64,000 bases of DNA from Endomychus coccineus (lineage: Eukaryota; Arthropoda; Insecta; Coleoptera; Endomychidae): assembly GCA_958510875.1 (NCBI GenBank), contig OY294068.1:180451411-180515410 (forward strand). The letters run 5' to 3'. This document shows, piece by piece, positions 52,100 through 64,000 of this stretch; position 1 is the first letter of the stretch, and the number at the start of each line of letters is the position of its first letter. The notes beneath the pieces were generated by a model, which saw nothing but the letters and a program-made list of their open reading frames with translations, was not told the DNA's origin and did no database searches. The position numbers and the translations under genes were made by a program.

Positions 52100-52628
52100 T
52101 AATCCAGGCAATAAGCCGAGATTTCAGCTATAATAGAAAAAAGACATGTAGGTCAGAATCGAAAAATGTTTGTGGGATTCGATTCGTGTGGTTATCAGGA
52201 CCATTCATAATACATGAAACCTCACCGGTCACCCCCCCCCCTCTCTTGTGTAATTGTACTGTAATTTCGAATTTAAAATGCACCAAGGTGTTTTTTGGGT
52301 CGATTTTGACGTCAGACTTACTTGAAATCAATTCTGGGGGTGGAAAATCGATCAAATTGGCCATTTTTGCACCCTTATGGATTATTTTGCCAATATATAT
52401 TATTTTTGGATTTTAAATCCACCAAGGAGGTTTTTCGGGTCGCTGATCACGATTTTGACGTCAGATTTAGTTTTAATCAATTCTGAGGGTGGAAAATCGG
52501 CAAGTTTTGGACATTTCTTAGAGAAAGTGACCGGTGAGGTTTTATGTGCTATGAATGATCCTGATAACCCCACGAATCGAATCCCACCTACATGTCTTTT
52601 TTTTTATTTTCCGGTTCGTTGCCTGGAC
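52100..52628. mobile_element. foldback element with internal direct repeat
   Basis: Arms 52100-52235 and 52520-52628 are inverted (AAAAGACATGTAGGTC, GGGATTCGATTCGTG, CCTCACCGGTCAC). The interior holds two head-to-tail units with CCACCAAGG/GCACCAAGG, TTTTGACGTCAGA and GGTGGAAAATCG. The second unit has GGGTCGCTGATCACGAT, as in the 23.5-kb element. No ORF of interest. Confidence 0.85.
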
Positions 52629-52629
52629 T

Positions 52630-54435
52630 ATATTAAAATGTTTGATTCCAATTTCAAACATTTTAAAATACAATGAACTGTTGATACGAAATCCCAATAT
52701 CATGATTAGTAAACCCACTAATATTCAATAAATTAATAATAGTATTTTGTTGAAGTGAACAAATTCGGTATTCTCTGTGTGAAATAAATAAAATAAATAA
52801 ATATTTTGACAATCATAACACCATACACAGGGTGTCTTATAACGAATTGATCATAGAGTAGCTGCATCTTTCTTGGGCCCAAATATTGCAATGAGTCTAA
52901 AACTTGATCAACATAATAATAAAATATTTTTTCAGTTCAGTTCAGTTTTTTCGAATGACAGTTTTTGACATATCGGTAAGAAAATCGGTACACGAAGACG
53001 ATAAATCAAATTATGTCATTAGTTGGATTTGTAGGTGTCACCACGTGCACTACATTCTTTGTAAATCATAAAATTTGCGGCACTCGTCAAACATTTTCTC
53101 TCTTGTATAGTATCTTTTCCTGCTAATTTTGAAGCAAAAAGGTATATCTGTTGTTTTTAACTAAAACCTTTATCAAGATATTTACATTTTAAACTTACTA
53201 TGCAAATTATTATTATCATTCATGTTCTTGGTAAAAAAAAGTTTTATTTTATTATTATTCCTAGTAGAAATATAGAGCCTAGGGTTCCGAAGGCAATTAA
53301 ACGGCCCTGATCTTGAAACAAAAAATCCAACTGGGTTCAAGTAATGCACTTCAGCGATTGAAAAATTGTAATACTAACAGTCTCGTCTCGACTCCTCTTT
53401 TCTCCTATATTGAAATTAAGTTTTAAGTCTCTTCGAACCATACAAATTTGATTGAGAAATCCAGATATCAGATTTGTCTGTAACTATTATGATTTTATGC
53501 AATCGTTGAAATTTAATGCCAGTACTTAGGAATACCAAATAATCTAATATCTTGAATGTTCTGGAGCATCGGCAGCCTACGGCACAATACACTTTCAAGA
53601 TCTTCTTAAATTACGAGTAAGTGAGTGAATATTGGATTAGTGTATTGGAAACTGTATGGTACGTGAGGAGGATTCTGTCATGGAATAACATAATTCATAA
53701 ACAGTAGAACTTCAATAATGATTAAATTATAAGGGAAAACTTCTTATAAGGCATGAATGATTCCGGATTTTCATATTTATTCTCTCCACTATTATTAGTT
53801 TGCTTGCAGATATTGGTCGACTGCTTCTACTTTTATTTCAAGCGTTGTCGCCTCTGCAAATTTCCCTATTGACATATTTGTTTCCAACCGTTGGGGTAAG
53901 GCTCTACCTTCCGTGTAAACAGGCTGATTTCATGGAAATGTACTATCCACCAAAGTTATTCAAATACAAATTTCCAGAAAGAAATTCTATTTACCTACTG
54001 TAATATAGATCAAAGATCAGTTGAAATAATGTGAATAATAATGATGAATGATGAAACGGTTCGCAAATTTGTATTTTAAGAATGTTTGTTTGCTGATTCC
54101 ATCGACTATGAACAATTTTCACAAATTGATCAGAAATTGATTAAAATCAGCCATTACGTGATGGAAATCCATTCTTAACTTTAAAAAAATAACTATCAAA
54201 AGTTCGGTTTTCAGTAGTTTAATAAATAGTTTCGCTAACACAGTAGCTTCTTTAAACAGTACTAGCCTACTACAAAAGAGTTACCTAACGTATAACTTTA
54301 ATGATAATTTTAGGATAGATGGTTATTGGAATTTTACCCAATTGGATTTAACCCATTGAGGGATTAAACAATAAACTGGTAGCAAACGGAAAATACAATT
54401 ATACAAATTTAAAAAGAGAGAATTATTGAGTATTT
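52630..54435. other. unassigned spacer
   Basis: No supported gene. 53800-54003 is an open frame after an acceptor-like TTGCTTGCAG, with no recognisable protein. Confidence 0.4.
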
Positions 54436-54439
54436 GTTG

Positions 54440-54850
54440 ATCATTCAATAGGATATTGAATCTCCTATATTTATTAATGTCTCGAGATTCCAGCAAATTT
54501 TTTTCATTACTTTTATTTTGAATGTGTAAAATCTTGAAATTATCTTCAAATTTACGGTTTTCTTTAATTAAACATTCGGCAAATGTCGAATCAGATTTAT
54601 TATTAATGAAAGTACGTCTATGTTCTTTGATCAGTTTCTTGAAGGTCCTTCCTGTCTGCCCAATGTATGTTATAGGGCAAGACCCATATATCAGCTTTTA
54701 AACGACACATTTATCTTCATCGGATAATTTATCTTTATTATTTTTGATAAACTTGGCTAGATTATTCTGTGTTTTATACGCTACGTGAATATCTAAATTA
54801 CTAAGATAATTCGAAATTTTAGTAGTGAGTGGTCCATACATGTGATACTA
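54440..54850 (-). pseudogene. PLE C-terminal fragment (GIY-YIG)
   Basis: On the minus strand: a CPITYIGQTGRTFKKLIKEH block, then RRTFINNKSDSTFAECLIKE and ILHIQNKSNEKNLLESRDIN. The lineage resembles the 12-kb copy (YIGKTGRT). Confidence 0.8.
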
Positions 54851-54914
54851 ACATAAGAATAGTTTTGTTTTATTGTAAGAAACACTGAGTTGATAGCTAA
54901 CTGTATCTGTTTTC

Positions 54915-55775
54915 AGATGATGCTACACTTCATACCGCTTTCTCATCTAGAGCCCCTAAGCCATCCAATGAAGCAAGAGGAGACAAGGACAGGGACAAGT
55001 TGACGCAATTAATGGAGATCTTGCAACGACTTTGGAATGGGGATTTGATAATCTACTTGAGTTTAATGCAACCAAAGCTCAATTGTGTCTTCTCCAGGAA
55101 GGCGGATCCCACAATATGATGATGACAGGTACAGGTCTTCCATATCCATGCTCAGGATCATCACCAACAGCACTCTCTCATATGACAATCATGTGGTGTC
55201 CATTGCAAAAACCGATTCACAAAAACTTGGTTTTCTATTCCGTGCCAAGAGCTACTTTACATCCCAGCAGCTCCTCATAATCTAAGAAGCACAGATTCGA
55301 CCTGTCCTGGAGTACTGTCCACATGTTTAGAGTTCGGCTAAACATACTCTGAAGCTCTTGGATTATATCCAGAAGAAACCTATTCGTATGATTTATGATG
55401 TCACACTTACGAGTTCATTGACTTCTCTAGAACATCGTAGGAAGGTGAGAAATCTCTCACTTTTCTATAGATATTTCCAATGTCGTTGTTCATCAGAAAT
55501 CTCGTATGTTGTTCCACCACGACAAATTCCAGATAGACGGACTAGACGGGTTCAAACTTGTCACCTCTCCATTATCAAGCTCGAGACCTGCCGAACTTTT
55601 TCCTACCAGACTTCATTCTTCTATCCAACAGCGAAGTTATGGAACTCTTTCCCTCGGCAGGTCTTTCCCTATGCCTATAATGTCCAAGCTTTCAAGAAAA
55701 ATTCGTATTCCCATCTCCTCTCCCAACATTCCAACACTAGCTCAAACGATGTTCTTCGAACATTGTAGGTTTCCC
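54915..55775 (+). pseudogene. LINE (CR1/Jockey-like) RT C-terminal half and tail
   Basis: It begins at the RT catalytic block (DDATLHTAFSSRAPKP), then by frame changes GFDNLLEFNATKAQLCLL, IITNSTLSYDNHVVSI, FLFRAKSYFT, RPVLEYC and the 136-codon tail ORF 55358-55768 (LDYIQKKPIRMIYD, LSLFYRYFQCRCSSEI, AKLWNSFPRQVFP). This is a typical LINE C-terminus. At least three frame changes. Same family as 32160-32350. Confidence 0.88.
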
Positions 55776-56037
55776 TTTCGTGTAATTAAAGTTTTAACAA
55801 GAAAAAAAAAGAAAAACGAGACAATTTCCCCGATCCTACGGCATTTTTTTGAAAATGTTGTTTCACGAAGCAACTGGCAAATGAAGGAAAGGTAGGGTTT
55901 CACTGGATCGACTGGTAACACTGCAGCTAATTGTTCTGGGCAGCTGTATCGCTCTCTGCTAGAGTGCTACTGGTACGTTATTGCAAACTTGCTAGAGAGA
56001 TCAGAGCTTCTAACATCAAGTACCCGAAAGTATATGG

Positions 56038-56249
56038 CCTACTAAGATAACCCGATGCAACGTAAAACATTGACTAAATGGATATCTGATACTTCACTGT
56101 GACGGAGGAATGTTAGTAACCTAGTGCCAAGATGTCTTGGTTGGTGTAGCCATCTTGCCTTCAGGTCACCAACATTTCCCGGGAAGTCAGTGAAGGAATT
56201 AATATGCATTTAGTCAATGTTCTACGTTACATCAGGTTATCTTAGTGGG
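56038..56249. repeat. 212-bp hairpin (MITE-like)
   Basis: CTAAGATAACCCGATGCAAC and ACATTGACTAAATG at the left face GTTACATCAGGTTATCTTAG and CATTTAGTCAATGT at the right. Interior arms also pair (GTGCCAAGATG against CATCTTGCC), leaving a short loop near 56145. Confidence 0.8.
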
Positions 56250-56789
56250 ACATCTGTTTTCAGGTAGATAGAGTTGGAAGCTCTCGTCTCTCTCACATTT
56301 TTGTCGATTTGGAATTCATACCCTACATACAGTAGCACTGCAGCTAACTTGTTCCGCTGATGAGAAACGATTCAGAAATCGTCATACACGGTGACAATTT
56401 GAAAAGGAGCAATGCGAATTCCAGAAGGAGAAGAGATCTTTCAAAAATTGCTAGGGGGACGTTTTTTGATGTGGTTTTATAAGGATTTGAATCATCGCCT
56501 AGGCTGCCATATCCACCCACATGGAAATCTCAAATGGAAAGATGAGTTGCTGAAAAGGTCATTTGACCTATATTTTAAGGCTTTATTTTTGGAATATTAT
56601 TGCCCATTTCAATAATTAAATTTGGGGTTGCGATATATCCGTGATAAATTAAAAAAAATAACATCAGACAATTTCATTACTTCAACAAATGTTCAAAATG
56701 GTTTCCGCTATTCTAGAAACAATAGTAGAGTCGACTTTCGAATTCCTGACGGACAATACACAATGATTCCGCTAATATATATGATTTGA

Positions 56790-57440
56790 CTTGTGCCATA
56801 GAATACCTGAGAAGATACTATTTAAATAGGCGCATATACATCTGCACAGACAGCCGGTCGGCCCTGGGAGCTCTCAAGTCACCTAGAATCACATCAAGGC
56901 TTGTCAAATAATGCAGTAATATACTGACTGAATTAGCCAGGAAAAATAAAGTTCAACTCATCTGAATTCCATTGCCAGGCGGGAGTCGTCTGGCGTCCAT
57001 GGCGACACATTGTGTGAGGGGTCTCGCTCTATGCCTAGGCTCTCAAAGAAACTCCTTTCTCTAAGCATATGAGACATGAGAGAGTTGACTGGAATCCTGA
57101 CGGGTCACTGTCGTCTTAACAAACACCTTCATACTAGGGGCATCGCAGATGATCCCATATGTAGGAAATGCAGGGAGGTGGAAGAAACTACCTCTCACAT
57201 CCTTTTAGAATGCCATGCTTTGACGTCCCTCAGGCACCGTTACTTCAGCGAAGCAGAACCGCTCCCAGAAGAACATATGGAAGCCACCGTTAGTAATGTT
57301 CTGGGTTTCTGACGGGTCACAAGCCTTCTAGAAGATGATAAGCTTCTGACCACGGGGTGCATAATGGGTCCAACTAAGTGGCCTGTGTATCTGGGGGCTA
57401 AGCCCCCTCTCCTCGACTGATGATGATGATGATGATGATG
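56790..57440 (+). pseudogene. LINE (I/R1-like) RNase H, zinc knuckle and microsatellite tail
   Basis: It reads CAIEYLRRYYLNRRIYICTD then SRSALGAL (RNase H motif 3), a LARKNKVQLI.IPLPG trace (motif 4), then the ORF 57076-57312 with LTGHCRLNKHLHTRGIADD and CRKCREVEETTSHILLEC. The copy ends in a (TGA)n run at 57418-57440, the kind of 3' tail such LINEs carry. 5'-truncated and degenerate. Confidence 0.85.
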
Positions 57441-57454
57441 ATTCTCTTCAGCTG

Positions 57455-58300
57455 TTCTATGCTTTGATGTTTTCCACCACAGTTTTCAAATGACCCCACA
57501 AAAGGAAATGGTGTAGGGTCTGGTGATTTAGTTGGCCACTATATAGGATATCTTCTTGCAATCCACTGATGTGAATATTGTTCATCGAGCCACTCTCTCA
57601 CTTGAAGGGCGTAATGGGGAGGTACTCTGCCTTGTTGATAATGCAGTACATTTTCAGTCGAACGTAGATTACCGTGCATATCTGTTTGGTTTTCAACTGT
57701 ATAATCATCAGTTCTATTAAGGCTCCTAACTTTTCTGCATACATCTCTCCAGTTAAGTCATGTCAATGAATAAGGTTTATCACCCAATATACCCCACACA
57801 CATATTTTTCCAAGATATTGGTTATAACTCTTCCAGAAAATGCAGCAGTCCAAAATCGGCAGTTCATTTTGTTAACACCACTTAAGTAAAACGTGTACTC
57901 ATCACTGAAACAAATGTTTCTCAAAAGATTGGGTGAACGATTATCTGTTAACTCATAAATTCACAAAATTCGATCCTCCTATCTGGATCCTCATAACCAT
58001 GTTCTTGAAGGATTTCCAGTTTACAAGGATGGATTTTGTGACGCTTACTGATAGACTCCATTGATAATTCTGTTGCTGCAGCAGCTCGGCGCCTTGCCGT
58101 AATAACCGGATTAACAACAAAATTGGAATTCTTATGGGGGTTATTATGGAAGTCTAAAGGATGATTTCACTCCTTCCAAAAGTTCATCAAAATATTCCCT
58201 CTTGAAATTTTGGAACATGTTTCTTCAATTTGAAACATCTCTTCAAGTTTTGAAGTTATAGCCCAATTAATACCAAACAGATATTCATGGTAATCTAGTA
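57455..58300 (-). pseudogene. Tc3-like transposase relic
   Basis: On the minus strand: RNICFSDECTFYLSGVNKMN (first block, Asp-Glu-Cys kept), CRFWTAAFSGRVI, an ILEKYVCGVYWVI segment (KVxVWCGI), an MYCIINKAEYLPITPF segment matching LQQDGAPxHF, WP.KSPDPTPF and FLLWGHLKTVV. Catalytic blocks are damaged and frames broken. Superfamily as at 20.5 kb, lineage different. Confidence 0.75.
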
Positions 58301-60000
58301 TGTTCACACTAAAGCGAGTCTATTTTATTTCAATGAAGGAATTTTTCAAGAAAATGAAAATGTTTATCTCTGATTTTGCACGAATTGTAGCTTGTTTTCT
58401 TACTCTGCAGGAATATTATTATAGTATTTGAACAATTCAACAATGTGCAACATTAATATTAAAAAAAAATTGCTAACTCACTGACAATGATTTTATAACA
58501 TATTTCTTCCAAATGTACCATTAGAAATGACATTTAATTTTTTCAAGTAATTGATTTTTACTTCATGAAATCTCAAGTTCTTTTAATCAATCGAGATTGC
58601 CTTCGTTTTGAAGTTAATCAGAATCATGTTAGATAAAACACTTGCTTCACGTGTTTTATCAAACTTGTTTCTGAACTGAAGACTAACTTTCGAACGAAAA
58701 GCCATTTTTAAGTACTAATTTTCGTCTTTGCAAAGTATAGTTTAAATTCAAAACCAGCTTTTAATTATATTATTGTGTAATCTCTCGTTCATTTAGATTT
58801 ATGGCCATCAAATTTTAGGCTTATTCTAAGTTGCTGCCATTACATGTTTTAATCGTTTGCGTTTGTTCAATTAGTCCCTATCCACATGAATTAGCCTTAT
58901 TAGTATAATGAAATAATTAGTTAACTGATAATTCTAATCATGCATAATATTACGTAACACGTTTGATCAACTGTTCTGGATATTTAACTTGCATTACAAA
59001 ACGTTGCAAAAATGAAATATAGCATCAGGAGTTCTGTAATGAAGATAACTGTGATCGATTGATCACTACTACGCCTCATTTTTGCTAGAACAATTTTTCG
59101 CTCTCAGAATCTTCTGTGGGTCAAAGTATGATTGGGGGGAGATAAAATATATGGCTAATGATTTAAACAAGTAATGAAAAATGTTAAGGTATACTCTTTT
59201 GTTACATTGAAATTTTAGTCAAAAGTTCTACATCATGTATTTCACAAATATATGTTTTATACTGACACCTGCTATTTCTCGATCTATCAAAATTATTGAC
59301 ACTATATAGCTCAGAGCATTCAATTATACTGTATATAATACAGTTTAATGTCACAGAGAACACACATAAAATAAACTGTGACGTCACATTGATAACATTA
59401 GCTGAATCAGAATATAGAGAATTTTCATAAAACGCCTGGGTTATTTTCCTACATACTAAATAAAGACTATTGAATTCTAATTCCGAAAAAATTGAGCTTA
59501 TAGTTTGAATACCAACTCTTTCAATTTTTATAATAAATGAAAAGTCAAGCAAGCAAGCTTTCAAAATTGTGAAGGCCCACAAGCCTTTTTAAAAAACTAT
59601 GTTACCGAAGTTCCTTCAAAATAGAAGTGCAAATAATTGATAGAAATGTATAAACTAACTATTCAGATTTCCAATTAGGTAATTAACAAGTTAAACATTC
59701 TTGAAATTCCATCACCTCGGTTTTGATGAAATTTTGTGAACTTATATTTTTGTATTAAACTCGACATTAACTATGAAATAGAAAAGCTTGCGAAATATTT
59801 TGGGGAATTTGGTTGATATAATTAAACAATTTTGGAAAAATATGTTCCATTCTAAAAGTATTTATTCTTAATCAATTTTTAGTTGGATAAGTTGAACCGC
59901 AAATTGAAGAACTAGATATAATCCTACTAAACAATAAAGGAGTTCACACCGTGGACATATTATAACACTATTGATGAGAAATAATCGCCCATATTCACTA
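58301..60000. other. unassigned AT-rich spacer
   Basis: Contains a 126-codon minus ORF (59202-59582) without recognisable motifs, probably chance. Confidence 0.4.
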
Positions 60001-60004
60001 AAAA

Positions 60005-61290
60005 CAGTATTGAAATAGTGAGGACCTTTCGGCTACCGAGTAGCCATCATCAGAGTAAACTAAATGTGCCTGTTTGAATACTATTTGGGTCCAATAATGT
60101 AAGCAATAGATTACCCTCAGCTGAAGATAAATCGGAATTTAATAAATTGCTTTTTCGTTTATACATTTTCATCCCTTCTAAATTAACTAGATATTTGTCT
60201 GTACTATGTTTTAAAAGTGATAAACTTTCTTGAGAAATGATGTGACGTGTATTCAAAATATGTTCTGCTACCGCTGATTCTTCATCATTTATTTTTCTTT
60301 ATATAGGGCAAAATGTTCCTTATAACGAGTTAAAACGTTCCTTCTAGTTTAACTCGCATAGCATTTTGAACACGACTCACAATTGATTCTGTAAATCCCA
60401 GATTTGTCGAAATCGGAACGAAACGGTATCTTAGCTTGTTCTTACATCTATCAACTGGTTGTATTGCAAATTTACAAAACAAACTATGGAATTTATTAAT
60501 TACTGAAGAGTGATAAGTGGAACTTTCGAATTTTATTGAAGTATTTGAAGGTAATGGCTCCATTTGGTTAGTAGGCTATGTTCCAATTTCATTTTTTGCT
60601 TAAAAATTAAATTATTGATTCAAAGGGAGGTTCAATAATCTATGAACTAGACCAGGGATTTCCAACCGGTGGTACGCGTACCACTGGTGATACGCGGGAA
60701 CGTTTCAGGTGGTATGCGTGAGTGATGGGTAATAAATAAAACTGTAAATGAATACCATTTTAATCTTTTTATTTCTCCTTTATTATAAGTATGTTATAAA
60801 TAAACAAATATCTAACCATTAAATATGAAGTGTTCTCAGGAATTTAATTCAAAAAGCCTTTGAACACTTTTAGAAGAGTAAATATTACACGTTTATTGAA
60901 ATATTTAGGTCTGGCGGTACGCCAAAATTTCTCAAAAAGTCAAGTGGTACGCAGGTGCAAAAAGGTTGGGAACCCCTGAACTAGACTATTAAACGGAGCT
61001 ATTTTATATCTAAATGGTGTAGCTGAATCCGCTGGGGTATACCTACTTGTTTCAGTGGCTTTTCTGTATAAGTATATGTCGAAATCCAAGGGACTACCAT
61101 CTTTTATTAATCATTAATATCAAGAAAAGGCTGATTAACTGTTTCGTTATTTCGACAGTGAATCTCAGTGAATCAAATTGGTTATTAAGCGTGTTCAAAA
61201 AGCCATGTTAATCAAAATCTTCACTTGTAATCTCGAAAATGTCGTCAACATATCTATACCACACTTTTGAATCCTAAGGATTTACAAAAT
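60005..61290 (-). pseudogene. Penelope-like element, RT core to tail, interrupted by a hAT MITE
   Basis: On the minus strand: WYRYVDDIFEIT (RT catalytic, 61290-61210), frameshifted SRYTPADSATPFRYKIAP (about 61000), then across the MITE NSLVHRLLNLPL, QMEPLPSNTSIKFESS, FCKFAIQPVDRCKNKLRY, and a GIY-YIG trace and SLSLLKHSTDKYLVNLEGMK, ending at the tail GTAGCCATCATCAG. Removing the MITE and one 8-bp repeat restores the protein order. Other frameshifts remain. Confidence 0.85.
60653..60978. mobile_element. nonautonomous hAT element (MITE), 326 bp
   Basis: The ends CAGGGATTTCCAACC and GGTTGGGAACCCCTG are inverted. Perfect 8-bp duplications AACTAGAC lie at 60645-60652 and 60979-60986. Both are hallmarks of hAT transposition. 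The interior has GGTACGCG-type repeats near both ends. Confidence 0.95.
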
Positions 61291-61640
61291 CAAGTGTGTC
61301 GTGTTCAAAATGCTATGTAGGTCAAACTAGAAGGAACATTTTGACTCGTTATACGGAACATTTTACGCATATAAAGAAAAATAATGGTGAAAAATCAGCG
61401 GTAGTACCCGAAAGTTTATCACTTTTGAAACACAGTACAGACAAATATCTGGGTAATTTAGATGGGATCGAAATTTATAAGCGAAAAAGCAATTCATTAT
61501 ATCCGATTCATATCTAGCTGAGGGTAACCCATTGCTTACATTATTATCCCCAAATAGTATTTAAGGAGGCGTATTTAGATTTATAATTTAGTTTACTCTG
61601 ATGATGGCTACTTGGTAGCCGAGAGGTTCTCAGTACTTTA
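61290..61640 (+). pseudogene. PLE fragment, GIY-YIG to tail, back to back with the previous PLE
   Basis: SCSKCYVGQTRRNILTRYTE, HFTHIKKNNGEKSAV and SLSLLKHSTDKYLGNLDGI, then the tail GATGATGGCTACTTGGTAGCC. It starts abruptly where the minus-strand copy begins. Confidence 0.85.
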
Positions 61641-62785
61641 ATAGTATTTTTAGTGGATAAGGGTGATTATTTCTTATCAATAGTGTAGAAATAATCCGTT
61701 AATCTTAGATCCTCTTACCATGCATTATTCATTCAATAATTCATGATGTCAATGTTACTCTCACCAAAATTCGTTATATCAATTAAATGATTTTTACTCT
61801 ACTCCGTTTGACATTCCAGCTAGATATATTTTTTAAATCATATCTATGAATCCGGAGAGACCAAAATAATTTTTTCAAGAATGAAAATATTTTCTTTACA
61901 TTCAAAAAAAGGTAAATATAGTAATTCTAGAATGTTATATTTTTCTAAACACACCTAATTTTAAAACAAAATTTAGGGTGGTTTTATATTTATTATACGT
62001 AACAAATACTCGAAATATTGAATTTTCTTATATTATATCATTTATGTGCATATTTATATCTGCGTTATTCACATTATTCCTTTAGTTCAAAATAAATATG
62101 CCATTGCATGAGTTAATTATTATATGCGAAATTTTACAAATTCTTATATCCGGCAGTGAATATATATTCATATTGTTTGAATATTTGGATATTCGAGCCT
62201 CCCACATATACTCGAGTCAAGTATATAAAAATGAATCCAGAACACATTGAATCTCATAACGTGAAGTGAAAATTTTACATAAACATTTTACAGTCCTATA
62301 AAAAGCGACACAAAAATATGATTTCATCTGCGTAATTATACCAACCCTTTCATTAGCCCTATTTAGAACACAATAGATATATCAATAAAATTCTGCGTAT
62401 CATTTTGAAAATAACTTTAGAGTGGGAAATAAATATAAATATATAAGAAGAGCCATGATAATATTCAATATAATTTTTTTTAATTCCCCCAAAGCTGTCA
62501 ATTTTAAATGTGATTCCATTTAAATATCACTTTTCATCCAAGTTAATGCATTCTAACAAAAAATATGTGAATCACTACTATTTTATATCTTTTACATTAA
62601 AGTCTATAATTACACATATTCACAAATATATATTGTATTCATTTTATGTAAGTATTCTGTAAAACATGAATTCTAAAAACATACTATTTATTAGGAAGCA
62701 ATTGATAGAAAGTTTCAACTACCTAATTCAGGAACACTTGATTATTAATTGACTCTATAGAAAAATATTTATTGGATGCTTACCT
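61641..62785. other. unassigned AT-rich spacer
   Basis: Nothing seen. Confidence 0.45.
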
Positions 62786-62980
62786 CTATAGATGGCTATG
62801 ATAGCCCCCGCGGAGACACTATATTTGAAACACAGGGGATTGGTGGTCGGTCAACAAGCGTTTCAGGATAACGGTTATCAGTATACCTCTTTATCCTTCG
62901 AAGGCGCCTACATGTGTAATATGGAGGGGGAGAAAAACATATCATTGGCTGCTCCCACGTTTCTTTCTCTCAACTTATAA
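62786..62980. other. GC-richer island, possible exon, strand uncertain
   Basis: About 170 bp with clearly higher GC than its flanks. On + it follows TTACCTCTATAG (acceptor-like) and is open for 62 codons. On - the same spot reads TATAG then GTAAGC, a good donor, but all minus frames have stops. No family match; it could be the edge exon of a gene to the right. Confidence 0.3.
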
Positions 62981-64000
62981 TAATTATGTATTATCATTTT
63001 AGATTGATCACTAGAAACGCATTATTAAAAGTTCAAATTTCTACAATAACCCTTCGTTAAGACAATGTTTCTTGATATCTGCTCCTATTTAATCATACAG
63101 TCATATATCAGTCCAGTGAGTATCGCAGGGTGACTGTAATAAGAAATATTAAAACATAAACCTTACATCCCACTGGTGAACAGAAATATTGGAGAATTTG
63201 TTCCAAACATATCTAGCGATTGCTTCAAAGATTCGATTCAATTCCAAATGTATTAAATAGGAAACACCTATATTGCAATCATTTTGTATAATTTTATTTT
63301 CGTGATTGGAAGGAGTTATTTGAATCAACATTCTAATATTTGAATACGTTAACAAAGAAAGCTAAATCGAGTATTGTTAGGGAAGGTAAGTTTATGTATT
63401 TATTCTAAGCACTCATGAACTCATGAAATGAATGTTTAGAATGAAATTAATACTTACCATATTTAATTGTGGTTATTTAAATTTTGTAGGTAATTAATGT
63501 CGAAATGTATTATTTCATTGATTGTTAGAGCAAACTGTACGTTTAATTGATTCATAATATTTCCATATACAACTGATGATAAATTAAAATGATGATTAGG
63601 TACGATAAAACATACGACCATATGAAGTATCTTAAATATTTTATTTTTCGATTTAAAGCAGCTTCAATCTTATATTTTTCAGCTCATTCTTACAATATAA
63701 TTATGAACAACAAGCTATCTGACCTCTTTTCATTGTAATGTTACTTCCCCTTCTAGATAAGGATTATTCGTTCAGGGTGCTATCATATCCTAGCGCATCC
63801 ACCAAATTATCGTCAAAATAACAATCGTAAGAAAAATTATTTTTTGCGAGACCCTCTTGTTAGGAAACATGAGAATTATACCTGCAGCAACTGTAAATAA
63901 TCTATAATTTCATATTAGTTTCAATTTTGGTGAAAATGTTTGTTTTATGTAGGAGTGGGTTTAAGCTCAAGTCTTCAAAGTGGCCATTTTTCCGCATAGG
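62981..64000. other. unassigned AT-rich spacer to window end
   Basis: No gene, repeat structure or RNA seen. Confidence 0.45.

Noticed and set aside
53800..54003. ORF after an acceptor-like site, considered as an exon
   Set aside because: No recognisable protein in any frame and no partner exon.
59202..59582. 126-codon minus ORF with hydrophobic segments, considered as a chemoreceptor exon
   Set aside because: No receptor signature motif, no clear splice sites, strong AT-driven composition.

Overview
This is AT-rich nuclear DNA from an insect. Genes with GT-AG introns are embedded in many transposon relics, and nothing is prokaryotic: there are no operons, no Shine-Dalgarno context and no CRISPR. 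A beetle is my guess, from the FLRFamide-type neuropeptide precursor and the mix of Penelope-like elements, R1/Jockey/CR1-like LINEs and Tc3/mariner relics. The order is inference; 'insect' is well supported.

Positions 1 to about 27,150 on the + strand hold the 3' two thirds of one gene, the phototransduction channel trp (TRPC class). I rebuilt nine coding exons by eye: 1-92, 820-965, 7537-7643, 9449-9582, 11264-11387, 13399-13594, 14229-14378, 15511-15880 and 17997-18230. Every junction keeps phase, and the exons run from the pre-S2 segment through S6, the TRP box and the proximal C-tail. The ankyrin end lies left of the window. The last constitutive exon ends in phase 1. Downstream, four possible terminal exons open in that same phase: 18958, 22661, 24954 and 26900. 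The last two are a tandem duplicate pair encoding a tail ending near GWL/SWL, like the INAD-binding end of fly TRP. This is the most interesting feature of the window. Most of the larger trp introns hold a large element, several of them long inverted repeats.

The second real gene is FMRFa (FMRFamide-related peptide precursor) on the - strand at 32557-33234. It is a single coding exon with a signal peptide and six amidated RFamide peptides, and it has a 5'UTR splice acceptor just upstream of the ATG.

The rest is repeat landscape. There are at least nine Penelope-like (PLE) pieces, one with a 403-codon uninterrupted RT plus GIY-YIG ORF at 6016-7227. LINE pieces lie at 4.9, 26, 32.2, 38.7, 44.5, 54.9 and 56.8 kb. 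Tc3/mariner-type transposase relics lie at 8.3, 19.6, 20.5, 29.8, 31.0, 34.1, 48.8 and 57.5 kb. Foldback elements lie at 7.7, 9.9, 13.6, 23.5, 30.6 and 52.1 kb. A hAT MITE with a perfect 8-bp target duplication sits inside a PLE at 60.6 kb, and a LINE is nested in another PLE at 38.7 kb. Long stretches (15.9-18.0, 33.2-34.1, 35-36.8, 40.9-43, 45.6-47.3, 58.3-60, 61.6-64 kb) show no gene I can support.
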